Shown: piece by piece, positions 1 through 7,918 of the stretch
Layout: each line of letters starts with the position of its first letter
Numbering within the stretch: position 1 is the first letter of the stretch
Origin: Hymenobacter glacialis
Lineage (GTDB): Bacteria; Bacteroidota; Bacteroidia; Cytophagales; Hymenobacteraceae
NCBI RefSeq assembly: GCF_001816165.1
Contig: NZ_MDZC01000015.1
Span: forward strand, 1-64,000
Direction of reading: 5' to 3'
Length of the DNA: 64,000 nucleotides
The notes under the pieces: model-generated
Told to the model about the DNA's origin: nothing
Seen by the model: the letters and a program-made list of their open reading frames with translations, nothing else
Databases searched by the model: none
Program-made: the position numbers and the translations under genes

Positions 1-54
1 CTGAAGGAGGCGCAGAAGCCGCAGAACGTTCTGCGGCTTCTGCGCCTCCTTCAG
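1..54. repeat. Perfect palindrome, at least 54 bp
   Basis: The first 27 bases are the exact reverse complement of the next 27, with AACGTT at the centre and no loop. It lies 20 bp past the trpB stop codon. It begins at the window edge, so it may be longer. No T-run follows on the trpB side, so it is not a classical intrinsic terminator, although the RNA would fold into a very stable hairpin. Confidence 0.9.
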
Positions 55-74
55 CGCCCTCTGCGGGCTAAAAA

Positions 75-1304
75 TCAGATGAGTTTGTCCATGTTTTTCA
101 AATACGTTTCCAGGTCCTTATCGCCGCGGCCGGAGAGGTTCACCACCACCACGTCGTTGGGGCCGGCGCCCAGCTGGCCGAGGGCCGAGAGGGCGTGCGC
201 CGTTTCCAGCGCCGGAATAATGCCTTCTAAGCGGCTGCACTCGCTCACGGCTTTCAGGGCTTCGTCGTCGGTGATGGAGATGAACTCCGCCCGGCCCGAG
301 GCGCCCAAGTGGGCGTGCAGCGGACCAATACCTGGATAGTCGAGGCCCGCGCTCAGCGAATACGGCTCCGTAATCTGGCCGTGCTCGTCCTGCATCAGCA
401 GCGTGCGGCTGCCGTGAATGATGCCCGGCGTGCCCAGCACCGACGTAGCCGCCGAGTGCCCGGAATTGATGCCGTGGCCCGCCGCCTCCACCGCAATGAG
501 CCGCACGGAGGGCTCGTCCAGGAAATGATAAAACGCCCCGGCAGCGTTGGAGCCGCCGCCTACGCAGGCCACCACAAAGTTGGGCAGCTCGGTACCGGTT
601 TTCTCCAGCAGCTGGGCCCGCATCTCCTCGCTGATAACGGCCTGCAGGCGCGCCACCAAATCGGGGTACGGGTGCGGCCCCACCACCGAGCCGATGATGT
701 AGTGCGTATCCACGGGGTTGGCAATCCAGTCGCGGATGGCTTCGTTGGTGGCGTCTTTCAGGGTTTGGCTGCCGCTGGTCACGGACCGCACTTCGGCGCC
801 CAGCAGGCGCATGCGGGCCACGTTGGGCGCCTGGCGCTCAATGTCGGTAGCGCCCATGTACACCACGCAGGGGAAGCCCATCAGGGCACATACCGTGGCC
901 GTGGCCACGCCGTGCTGGCCCGCGCCGGTTTCAGCAATGATGCGCTTTTTGCCCAGCCGCTGGGCCAGCAGAATCTGCCCCACGGTATTGTTGATTTTGT
1001 GTGCCCCGGTGTGGCACAGGTCTTCCCGCTTCAAAAACACGCGGGTGCCGTAGCGCTCCGACAGCCGCTTGGCTTCAAACAGCGGCGTGGGTCGGCCCAC
1101 GTAGTCGCGCAGCAGGTGCTGCAGCTCCATCTGAAAGTCCGGGTCGGCCAGAATGTCCAGGTAGCTGGTGCGCAGCTCTTCCACGTTGGGATAAAGCATT
1201 TCGGGAATAAAAGCGCCACCGAATTCACCGTAGTAGCCGCGGGCGGTGGGCTGCTGATAGGAGGTTTGCATATCGTTGTTTGATTTTTTTTTAGTGGCCG
1301 TCAT
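75..1304 (-). CDS. trpB: Tryptophan synthase beta subunit
   Basis: PLP enzyme that joins indole and L-serine to make tryptophan, the last step of the pathway, normally in an alpha2-beta2 complex with TrpA. The 409-aa product has the family N-terminus GYYGEFGGAFIPE, the PLP lysine in HTGAHKINN, the phosphate loop GGGSNAAG and the C-terminal motif NLSGRGDKD, and is full length. It is the last trp gene seen in the window; trpA would be expected further left. The first ATG (1304) lies inside the edge of a palindromic repeat, because the repeat end supplies the bases ATGAC. The second Met (codon 12, at 1271) is an equally good start and may be the ancestral one. Confidence 0.96.
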   Translation of the reverse strand: MTATKKKSNNDMQTSYQQPTARGYYGEFGGAFIPEMLYPNVEELRTSYLDILADPDFQMELQHLLRDYVGRPTPLFEAKRLSERYGTRVFLKREDLCHTGAHKINNTVGQILLAQRLGKKRIIAETGAGQHGVATATVCALMGFPCVVYMGATDIERQAPNVARMRLLGAEVRSVTSGSQTLKDATNEAIRDWIANPVDTHYIIGSVVGPHPYPDLVARLQAVISEEMRAQLLEKTGTELPNFVVACVGGGSNAAGAFYHFLDEPSVRLIAVEAAGHGINSGHSAATSVLGTPGIIHGSRTLLMQDEHGQITEPYSLSAGLDYPGIGPLHAHLGASGRAEFISITDDEALKAVSECSRLEGIIPALETAHALSALGQLGAGPNDVVVVNLSGRGDKDLETYLKNMDKLI

Positions 1305-1397
1305 GCTTATCTGGCGTCCGCTTGTCGAAGCATCTCTACCGCAATACTAAATTGATTACTTACGCGGTAGAGACGCTTCGGCTACGCTCAGCATGAC
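1300..1397. repeat. Palindromic element, family 1, copy 1 (trpF-trpB gap)
   Basis: Imperfect inverted repeat of about 98 bp. The arms carry GTCATGCT, CGAAGCATCTCTACCGC and the mirror GCGGTAGAGACGCTTCG..GCTCAGCATGAC around an AT-rich centre. It fills most of the gap between trpF and trpB, and its left end overlaps the annotated trpB start codon. Confidence 0.88.
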
Positions 1398-1423
1398 GTT
1401 CTTTTTTTTCGATTCATGATTTA

Positions 1424-2146
1424 CTACTCTCGGTTCACACGCAACGCCTGCAGCATTTGCGCCAGTCGGCCGGCATCCTTCACGCCGGGAGCGGTTTCGA
1501 AACCGCTGTTCAAGTCAACACCCACCAGGCCGGGCAGGCGCAGGGCTGCTAGCTCGGCGGCGTGCTCAAGGGCCAGCCCACCGGCCAGGAAATAAGGCAC
1601 GGGTAGGTTGTAGCCAGCCAGCAGCGACCAATCAAAAACGGTACCGTTGCCGCCGGGCGCAGCGCCTTTGGTGTCAAAGAGGAAGAAGTCACAAAACGGC
1701 ACGTAGGGCAGCAGCCTAGCTACATTCACAGCGTTGCCCACCGAAAAGGCTTTCATCACCAGCAGGCCGGCTTCGCCCAACTCCTCGCATTGCGCGGGCG
1801 GTTCCTGGCCGTGCAGCTGCACTGCAGCCAGCCCAAACCGGCGGGCGGCTTCCAGAATGGTCTCGGTGGTGGCGTTCACAAATACGCCCACTTTCCAGAT
1901 GCTGGCGGGCAGCCCCTGCACCTTTTCAGCGGCCAACGCCGCCGCCATGTACCGCGGTGAGGCCGGCGCGAAAATAAAGCCCAGAAAGTCCGGGGCCAAA
2001 GCCGCTACTTCTGCCAGGGCCGCCTCGTCGCGCATGCCGCACACCTTCACCAGCAGCCGCGACGGGCCCACCGGCGCCGGCGCCGTAGCCTCCGGCAAAC
2101 CGGCGGCAAGCGCAACATCAGCAGGAAGGTGGCGAGGCGTTTTCAT
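1424..2146 (-). CDS. trpF: Phosphoribosylanthranilate isomerase
   Basis: Converts N-(5'-phosphoribosyl)anthranilate to the 1-deoxyribulose form (Amadori rearrangement). The 240-aa product shows the family signature KVCGMRD near residue 34, then FIFAPASPRY, QLHGQE, and the C-terminal phosphate-binding GGL and GVDLNSGFE segments. It is about 30 residues longer than usual because of a Pro/Ala-rich N-terminal extension; no internal Met lies closer to the barrel, so the extension is probably translated. It starts 8 bp after the trpC stop, a tight operon junction. Confidence 0.95.
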   Translation of the reverse strand: MKTPRHLPADVALAAGLPEATAPAPVGPSRLLVKVCGMRDEAALAEVAALAPDFLGFIFAPASPRYMAAALAAEKVQGLPASIWKVGVFVNATTETILEAARRFGLAAVQLHGQEPPAQCEELGEAGLLVMKAFSVGNAVNVARLLPYVPFCDFFLFDTKGAAPGGNGTVFDWSLLAGYNLPVPYFLAGGLALEHAAELAALRLPGLVGVDLNSGFETAPGVKDAGRLAQMLQALRVNRE

Positions 2147-2154
2147 GGCAGTGC

Positions 2155-2979
2155 TTAGAAGGTGACGGCAGCTTTAGGCAGGGCTGCAATATCCTGCACC
2201 AGGGCCGCGCAGGCGCGCTCGGGCCGGGCGTCGCGCATGAACGCTTCGCCGAGCAGGAAACCCCGGTACCCCACTTCGCGCAGCTGGCCAATGGCCGCGG
2301 CGGTGGAAATGCCACTCTCGGACACCTTCAAAAACTCGTTGGGGATGGCGTCGGCCAGCTCCATTGACGTATCAAGGCTCAGGCTGAAATCGTGCAGGTT
2401 GCGGTTGTTGACGCCGATTAGGTCAACAGCGTCGGCATCAGCGGAGCGGGCCAGCTCTTCGCCGTTGTGCACTTCCAGCAGCACTTCCAGGCCCAGCGAG
2501 CGGGCCAGGCCGCCCAGCGTGTGAATTTCCTCGGGCGTGAGCACCGCGGCGATGAGCAGCACGGCATCGGCCCCGATGCTCTTGGCTTCCAGAATCTGGT
2601 ACTCCCCCACCACAAAATCTTTGCGGAGAATGGGGCAGAAATTGATGCGGCGCGCCAGGGTCAGGTCCTCGTTCTTGCCACCGAAAAACTCTCCATCGGT
2701 GAGAATGGAAAGCGCCGCCGCGCCGGCCTGCATGTAGCCCAGCGTGGTGCGCTCTACCGACGCGTACTGGTTTATCCAGCCCTTGGAAGGCGACTTGCGC
2801 TTGAATTCGGCGATGAGGCCGCTGCTGTTTTCACGCAGCAGGTACTGACGCATCGAAAGGGGCTTGGACTGGAAATACAGGCTGCTCTCCAGCAGCTTGA
2901 CGGGCACCAGCTCCTGACGGGCGGATACCTCTTTCCGCTTGTGCGCGACGATGGTTTCTAGGATGGTGGACTGAGACAT
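2155..2979 (-). CDS. trpC: Indole-3-glycerol phosphate synthase
   Basis: Closes the indole ring from CdRP with loss of CO2 and water. The 274-aa TIM barrel contains the diagnostic stretches LIAEFKRKSPSKG, SILTDGEFFGG, ILRKDFVVGEYQ, LLEVHN and GVNNRNL, with the catalytic Lys and Glu residues in place. It is a separate protein, not fused to trpF as in enterobacteria. It sits in the middle of the minus-strand trp operon, 79 bp after trpD and 8 bp before trpF. Confidence 0.97.
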   Translation of the reverse strand: MSQSTILETIVAHKRKEVSARQELVPVKLLESSLYFQSKPLSMRQYLLRENSSGLIAEFKRKSPSKGWINQYASVERTTLGYMQAGAAALSILTDGEFFGGKNEDLTLARRINFCPILRKDFVVGEYQILEAKSIGADAVLLIAAVLTPEEIHTLGGLARSLGLEVLLEVHNGEELARSADADAVDLIGVNNRNLHDFSLSLDTSMELADAIPNEFLKVSESGISTAAAIGQLREVGYRGFLLGEAFMRDARPERACAALVQDIAALPKAAVTF

Positions 2980-3058
2980 GACTTAGCAAACAGAAGGGCG
3001 AAGCTTTTGCTTCACTCGGCAATGAATATTTATTTAACCAGCCGCGAGTGAGCGGCTG

Positions 3059-4054
3059 TTATTGGGTGTTCAGCATGGTTTCGAAGGCGCGCCGGGCCGC
3101 GCCGGAATCCAGGGATTCGCGGCTTTGGGCCAGGGCATCGTCCCAGCCCAGGCCCGGGCGGGCGCACTGCAGCGCCAGGGCGGCATTGGCCGTCACCACG
3201 TTGCGCTGGGCGGGGGTATACGCTCCGCTCAGAATTTCCTTGAACAGCTCGGCTGAGGCGGCGGCCGTGCTGCCGCCGGCCAGGTCGGTGGCTGTGCAGG
3301 CGGCCAAGCCCAATGTTTCGGCGGTGAGCAGCCGCTCGCCTTCAAACGAGGAAACGACTTTGGCCGGGCCGGTCAGGGCCAGCTCGTCGTAGCCATCCAA
3401 GGCGTGCACCACGGCGTAGCGGGTGCCCGTGGCCTGCATCAGGTAGTGGTACACGCGCTGCAGCTCCAGGTTGAATACGCCCAGTAGCTGGGCGTTGGGC
3501 CGCGCCGGGTTCACCAGCGGCCCCAGGATGTTGAAGAAGGTGCGCAAGCCCAGCTCACGCCGAATGGGCCCGGCATGGCGCATGGCCGGGTGGAACGCCG
3601 GTGCGTGCAGAAAGCAGATACCGGCCTGGTCGAGCTGTCGGCGCAGCTGGTCGGAGCTGGCTTCGAAGTTGTAGCCAAAATGGGCCAGCACATTGGACGC
3701 GCCCGACACCGACGACACGCCGAAGTTGCCGTGCTTGGCCACCTTCACCCCTGCTCCAGCCACCACAAAACAGGCCAGCGTGGAGATGTTGATGGTGTTT
3801 TTGCCATCGCCGCCCGTGCCCACAATGTCCAGCACCTCGTTGGTGCCCAGCTGCGGGTCCCGGCTCAGGTCGAGCAGGGCTTGCCGGAAGCCCGCCAGCT
3901 CGGCCACCGTGATGGGCCGCATGCGGTACACGGCCAGAAAAGCGGCGGTCTCGGCCGCGTTGGCCCCGCCCTCGCCCAGCTGGCGCATGGCAGCGTGCGC
4001 CTCGGCATGCGACAGCGGCTGGTGGTCGAATAGCTTGTTAAGAATGTGTTTCAT
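3059..4054 (-). CDS. trpD: Anthranilate phosphoribosyltransferase
   Basis: Transfers the phosphoribosyl group of PRPP to anthranilate. The 331-aa product has the family motifs DIVGTGGDGKNTINIST (pyrophosphate and PRPP site), KHGNFGVSSVSGASNVL, and RRELGLRTFFNILGPLVNPA. It has the normal length and stands alone, with no fused TrpG. It is separated from trpG upstream by a palindromic element. Confidence 0.97.
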   Translation of the reverse strand: MKHILNKLFDHQPLSHAEAHAAMRQLGEGGANAAETAAFLAVYRMRPITVAELAGFRQALLDLSRDPQLGTNEVLDIVGTGGDGKNTINISTLACFVVAGAGVKVAKHGNFGVSSVSGASNVLAHFGYNFEASSDQLRRQLDQAGICFLHAPAFHPAMRHAGPIRRELGLRTFFNILGPLVNPARPNAQLLGVFNLELQRVYHYLMQATGTRYAVVHALDGYDELALTGPAKVVSSFEGERLLTAETLGLAACTATDLAGGSTAAASAELFKEILSGAYTPAQRNVVTANAALALQCARPGLGWDDALAQSRESLDSGAARRAFETMLNTQ

Positions 4055-4087
4055 TTTTTAAGCCTGTAACCGCAGGGTGTTCAGAAC

Positions 4088-4177
4088 GTCATGCTGAGCG
4101 CAGCCGAAGCATCTTTACCGCGCAACTATATGATTTTACTACAGCGGTAGAGATGCTTCGACTGCGCTCAGCATGAC
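4088..4177. repeat. Palindromic element, family 1, copy 2 (trpG-trpD gap)
   Basis: A 90-bp imperfect palindrome running from GTCATGCTGAGCGCAGCCG to CGACTGCGCTCAGCATGAC, with inner arms CATCTTTACCGC and GCGGTAGAGATG around an AT-rich loop. It occupies most of the 148-bp gap between trpD and trpG. Confidence 0.92.
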
Positions 4178-4202
4178 AACCTTTTTTAATAATTAAGCCA
4201 AC

Positions 4203-4772
4203 TCAGCCCAGCCAGTTTTCCAGCATTTTGGCGCCGTGCTCGGTGAGGATGCTTTCGGGGTGGAACTGCACGCCGCGCACGTCGTAGTGGCGGTGCCGGA
4301 AGGCCAGCACTTCGCCGTTGGCGTCGCGAGCCGTGGTTTCCAGCTCAGCCGGCATGGTTTCGGGGCGCACGGCCCACGAATGGTAGCGGCCCACCTGGAA
4401 GCGGGTGGGCAGGCCCGCGAACAGCCGCTCGTCGGGGGCCGTTACTTCGGCCTCGTTGGCCACGCCGTGCAGCACCGCGGGCATGTTGTAGAGCGTGGCG
4501 CCGAAGCTTTCGGCCAGGCCCTGGTGGCCCAGGCACACGCCCAGAATGCGCTTGGTAGGCGCGTAGGCTTTAATAATCTGGGGCATGAGGCCGGCTTCGG
4601 CGGGAATGCCGGGCCCGGGCGACAGCATAATGGCATCGTAGGCGTCCACGGCGGCGAGGGGCAGCTGGTCGTTGCGCGTCACGGTGAGGTTGGCGCCGTG
4701 GCCGAGCTCGCGCAGCAGGTGCACCAGGTTGTACGTGAACGAGTCGTAATTATCGAGAACGAGGATTTTCAT
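4203..4772 (-). CDS. trpG: Anthranilate synthase component II, glutamine amidotransferase
   Basis: Releases ammonia from glutamine and passes it to TrpE. The 189-aa class I amidotransferase has the oxyanion motif LSPGPGIP, the nucleophile Cys in GVCLGHQG, and the His/Glu pair in VQFHPESI. It could also serve p-aminobenzoate synthesis, as TrpG/PabA proteins often do, but its place between trpE and trpD makes the trp role primary. Confidence 0.95.
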   Translation of the reverse strand: MKILVLDNYDSFTYNLVHLLRELGHGANLTVTRNDQLPLAAVDAYDAIMLSPGPGIPAEAGLMPQIIKAYAPTKRILGVCLGHQGLAESFGATLYNMPAVLHGVANEAEVTAPDERLFAGLPTRFQVGRYHSWAVRPETMPAELETTARDANGEVLAFRHRHYDVRGVQFHPESILTEHGAKMLENWLG

Positions 4773-4795
4773 AGGGGTTGAACTTGATAAGGAAC

Positions 4796-4889
4796 GTCAT
4801 GTCGAGCGCAGCCGAGACATCTTGCTCGCTTCGTCGGAACGTTTGGGTAGTGGTGGCGCGCGAGATGTCTCGGCTGCGCTCGACACGAC
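4796..4889. repeat. Palindromic element, family 1 variant, copy 3 (trpE-trpG gap)
   Basis: A diverged 94-bp copy with arms GTCATGTCGAGCGCAGCCGA and TCGGCTGCGCTCGACACGAC. The core CGAGACATCTTGC / GCGCGAGATGTCTCG differs from the main form (ATCTCTACCGC), so at least two subfamilies exist. It fills the gap between trpE and trpG. Confidence 0.85.
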
Positions 4890-4911
4890 GTTCTCTCCAC
4901 TTTTAGGGTTG

Positions 4912-6336
4912 CTACCGTTCCTGCGCCGCTGCCCGCAAAGCGGCGCGCAGGGCACCCAGCTTGTGGTGCACTTCTTCCAGCTCCGACTGCACGCTGGAAG
5001 CCGCTACCACGCCCGCGCCGGCCTGGAAATACAGCTGGTTGCCGGTACTCAAAAACGAGCGAATCATGATGGCGTGGTTGAAGTTGCCATCGAAGCCCAG
5101 GTGGCCGATGCAGCCGCCGTAGTAGCCGCGGGCGGTGGGTTCAAGGCCGTCGATGAGCTGCAGGGCGCGGTGCTTGGGCGCGCCCGAGAGCGTGCCGGCC
5201 GGGAAGGTATCGGCCACCACCTGCAGGGTGTCGGTGCCGGCGTCGAGCTCTGCCGTTACGTGGCTCACGAGGTGGATGACGTGGGAGTAAAACTGAATTT
5301 CGCGCAGGATGCGGACCTGCACCTGGCTGCCGTGGCGGGCCAGGTCGTTGCGGGCCAGGTCCACCAGCATCACGTGCTCGGCGTTTTCTTTGGGGTCGGC
5401 GGCCAGGCGCTGGGCGGCGGCGGCATCGGCGGTGTCGTCGCCGGTGCGGCGGTAGGTGCCGGCTATGGGGTAAAGGCTGGCTTCGCGGCCCTGCACCAGC
5501 ACCTGGGCCTCGGGCGAGGACCCGAAGATTTTGTAGTCGCCGTAGTCAAAGTAAAACAGGTACGGCGAGGGGTTGATGGACCGCAGGGCCCGGTACACGC
5601 TGAACTCATCGCCGGAAAATTCCTGCTGAAAGCGGCGCGAGAGCACAATCTGAAACACGTCGCCGCGCAGGCAGTGGGCCTGCCCCTGGGTGAGCCGGGC
5701 CAGAAATTCCGCATCGGTCTGGTTGCTCACTTCCTCCCCCACCGTAGCAAAATCGAAGGCCGGCACGCTGGGGTTGCGCACCAGGTTTTCGAGGCGGTCG
5801 AGGCCGTCGGTGGCGGGCTCGCCGGCCACGCCGTGCTCAAACAAAAACAGCTCCTGCCGGAAGTGGTTGAAAGCAATGACGTAGCGGAACACCCCGTAGC
5901 GAATGAGCGGCACGTCGCCAGCGGGCACCTTGGCCGCGTCAAAGGTCACGTCCTCAAAGCTCTGCACCGCCTCGTAGCCCATGTACCCAAACAGGCCGGT
6001 ACTGATGAAGGGCATCTTAGCGGCCGATTCGTCGGCGGTGAAGGCGGCGGCGAACTGCCGCAGCTCGGCCAGGGCCTGGCGCGGCTCGCTTAGCTGCCGC
6101 ACGCTCGGCTCGGCCTGGCCCGGAAAGGACTGCCGCAGCTCGCCGCCGCGGCGCAGCTCAAAGGTGCCCAGCGGCTCGCACACCAGGTAGCTGAAGGCGT
6201 TTTGCTGGCCGTGGTAGTCGGCGCTTTCCAGCAGCAGGCAGTTGGAATACTGGTCGCGCAGGCGCAGGTACAGGCCCACCGGGGTCACGGTGTCGGCCAG
6301 GAGGCGGCGGTGGCGGGTGGTGAGTTGGGTTGGCAC
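4912..6336 (-). CDS. trpE: Anthranilate synthase component I
   Basis: Makes anthranilate from chorismate and the ammonia supplied by TrpG. The 474-aa product has an N-terminal regulatory domain with LLLES near residue 35, matching the LLES-type tryptophan-binding motif that gives feedback inhibition, and the C-terminal chorismate-binding domain with IVLSRRF, SPEAQVL, PIAGTYRRT, DLARNDLARHG and GTLSGAPKHRA. It is the first structural gene of the operon, about 55 bp downstream of the leader terminator. No ribosome-binding site is obvious before the ATG. Confidence 0.96.
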   Translation of the reverse strand: MPTQLTTRHRRLLADTVTPVGLYLRLRDQYSNCLLLESADYHGQQNAFSYLVCEPLGTFELRRGGELRQSFPGQAEPSVRQLSEPRQALAELRQFAAAFTADESAAKMPFISTGLFGYMGYEAVQSFEDVTFDAAKVPAGDVPLIRYGVFRYVIAFNHFRQELFLFEHGVAGEPATDGLDRLENLVRNPSVPAFDFATVGEEVSNQTDAEFLARLTQGQAHCLRGDVFQIVLSRRFQQEFSGDEFSVYRALRSINPSPYLFYFDYGDYKIFGSSPEAQVLVQGREASLYPIAGTYRRTGDDTADAAAAQRLAADPKENAEHVMLVDLARNDLARHGSQVQVRILREIQFYSHVIHLVSHVTAELDAGTDTLQVVADTFPAGTLSGAPKHRALQLIDGLEPTARGYYGGCIGHLGFDGNFNHAIMIRSFLSTGNQLYFQAGAGVVAASSVQSELEEVHHKLGALRAALRAAAQER

Positions 6337-6390
6337 GGAAGCGGGAAGTGAACTGAGGAGGCAGGTTGGTGACCGCCTCGGCTAGTAATA

Positions 6391-6424
6391 AAAAACAAAA
6401 AACCCGGCTGCGGGCCGGGCTTTT
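6391..6424 (-). terminator. Intrinsic terminator of the trp leader (putative attenuator)
   Basis: On the minus strand the sequence AAAAGCCCGGC, a 5-nt loop, then GCCGGGTTTTTT forms a GC-rich stem followed by a T-tract. It lies after the leader ORF and before trpE, so it would end transcription before the structural genes unless an alternative fold forms. Confidence 0.85.
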
Positions 6425-6455
6425 GTGTTCAAAGGTAAAATCAGGGGTGACTTCA

Positions 6456-6530
6456 CTAAGCGCACGGGCAGGCCGGTCCGATGTTTCGGAACTGCCACCA
6501 CCAAGCCTGGGAAGTACGTTTTAAGGTCAT
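6456..6530 (-). CDS. trpL: trp leader peptide with three tandem Trp codons
   Basis: A 24-codon ORF (ATG at 6530, TAG at 6456-6458) encodes MTLKRTSQAWWWQF, then ten residues ending in CPCA. Codons 10-12 are TGG TGG TGG. It starts about 30 nt downstream of a good Bacteroidota -7 box and ends about 32 nt before the terminator hairpin. This is the standard arrangement for ribosome-mediated attenuation, where stalling at Trp codons lets an antiterminator form. A different-frame 64-codon ORF also covers the region but lacks any family resemblance and runs through the terminator. No Shine-Dalgarno is seen, as is usual in this phylum. Confidence 0.8.
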   Translation of the reverse strand: MTLKRTSQAWWWQFRNIGPACPCA

Positions 6531-6560
6531 TTGTAGAGATGCGCTTATTTAAACGCGACG

Positions 6561-6588
6561 CAAAGTTAACAGACATTTACTGAAACAA
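6561..6588 (-). promoter_or_regulatory. trp operon promoter
   Basis: On the minus strand TTG, 17 nt, then TAACTTTG matches the Bacteroidota housekeeping promoter (TTTG / TAnnTTTG), with a perfect -7 box. The expected transcription start, near 6555, gives a leader RNA that begins about 25 nt before the leader-peptide ATG. Confidence 0.65.
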
Positions 6589-6708
6589 CAGCAACAGACC
6601 CTCAGCAACTATGCAATAGTGGTAATTATTACTTCCATTACCTACCGAATTGTTAGCTCGACCAAATCAGTCAACCACGGCTATTTCACACCATTACCCC
6701 CGGCCCAG

Positions 6709-7902
6709 CTAGCGCTTGGCCGGGCTGGGCCGGGTGCGGGGCGCGGCACCAAACAGAAACCGATACGCGGCCGGAAATTCCCGCCGCCAAAACCATTCCT
6801 TGTGCTCCCCATCGGCCGGGGCACTAAACGCCAGGTTGGCCGGTGGCACGCCTTGGGCCTGAAGGTCGCGGCGCCAGGCCGCCATCAGCGGCAGCATGGT
6901 TTCGGATTCTTTGGGGCCGCACACAAAATAGAACCGGGTAGAAGGCGCCGGCGGGTGCTGCTTCGCGAAGGCTTGCAGGGAATCATTGCACACCCAAAAC
7001 GCGGGCGAAAATGCCCCTACCCGCCCAAACACACGCGGGTACTTGAGGGCGGCATACACCGATATCAGGCCGCCCAGGCTGGAGCCGGCCACTCCGGTAT
7101 GCGCCGCATCGGGCTGGCTGCGGTAGTGCGCGTCGATGTAGGGCTTGAGGGTGAGGGCCAGGAAATCGACGTAGGCGCCGCCCTGACCGCCGGCTTTTAT
7201 CTGGGGGTTGTGCCAGGGAATGTACTCGTCGGCGCGGTGCTGGTTGTCGTTGTCCACGGCCACCACAATGGAGCCCGTGGGGTCCTGGCCGGCGGCGCGG
7301 AGGCGGTCCAGGGTTTCGTCTACGCCCCACTCGCCGCTGAAGCTGGTGGCCTCGTCGAACACGTTCTGGCCGTCGTGGAGGTAGAGCACGGGGTAGCGCC
7401 GCTGTGGTTTTTTGGCGTAGTCGGCGGGCAGGTACACCAGCACGCGCCGGGTGCGGCCCAACTGGGGCATGCCGAAGCTGTCGCTCAGCAAATGGACCTG
7501 GGCGGTGGCGGTGTGCTTCCTGGGGGTGGCGGCGCCGGGCTTGCTCCAGCCCGCTACGTCGTGGCGTACTTCGGTGGCCTGGCGCAGGTCGGCCCGGCGG
7601 TTGGGCAGGGGCTGCTGGCTGGCATTGGTCTCGGCGGTGGCCCAGCTGCCGCGCGTAAACTTGTACTCAACGGCGCCCAGGGTGCCGGGCAGGCTGATTT
7701 GGTAGGTGCCGTCGGCGTTTTTGAGCAGGGCGTACGCGGTGCTGTGCGGGTTCCAGTTATTGAAGGAGCCGGCTACAAACAGTGTATCGGTGGGCGGGGT
7801 GTTGGCGGGCACCCGGTCAATTTTCAGGACGGTCTGGGCCGCAGCGGAAAGGCTTCCCAGGGCGAGGCCTGCTGACAGGAAGACGAGGTTGAGGGTGTGC
7901 AC
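6709..7902 (-). CDS. Secreted esterase with N-terminal CBM20-like domain
   Basis: A 397-aa protein with a signal peptide (cleavage after SLSAAAQ), a starch-binding-like domain (residues about 25-105, with DTLFVAGSFNNWNP), and an alpha/beta-hydrolase of the esterase D / enterochelin esterase group (about 135-385). The nucleophile is in GVAGSSLGG, preceded by the PVLYLHDGQNVFD oxyanion region; a late His is in DGEHKEW. The start codon is GTG. The substrate is unknown: a glycan-bound ester fits the binding domain. The gene lies 16 bp after the next gene upstream and is probably co-transcribed with it. Confidence 0.8.
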   Translation of the reverse strand: MHTLNLVFLSAGLALGSLSAAAQTVLKIDRVPANTPPTDTLFVAGSFNNWNPHSTAYALLKNADGTYQISLPGTLGAVEYKFTRGSWATAETNASQQPLPNRRADLRQATEVRHDVAGWSKPGAATPRKHTATAQVHLLSDSFGMPQLGRTRRVLVYLPADYAKKPQRRYPVLYLHDGQNVFDEATSFSGEWGVDETLDRLRAAGQDPTGSIVVAVDNDNQHRADEYIPWHNPQIKAGGQGGAYVDFLALTLKPYIDAHYRSQPDAAHTGVAGSSLGGLISVYAALKYPRVFGRVGAFSPAFWVCNDSLQAFAKQHPPAPSTRFYFVCGPKESETMLPLMAAWRRDLQAQGVPPANLAFSAPADGEHKEWFWRREFPAAYRFLFGAAPRTRPSPAKR

Positions 7903-7918
7903 TTCGGTTCGGTCTTAC

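Noticed and set aside
4822-6093. 423-codon open frame opposite trpE
   Set aside because: Antisense shadow of a clear trpE; no family features. The same applies to long frames opposite susD (12286-13833) and the LtaS-like gene (40008-41315).
6382-6576. 64-codon ORF upstream of trpE in another frame
   Set aside because: It runs through the terminator and has no family resemblance. The 24-codon frame with three Trp codons explains the region much better.
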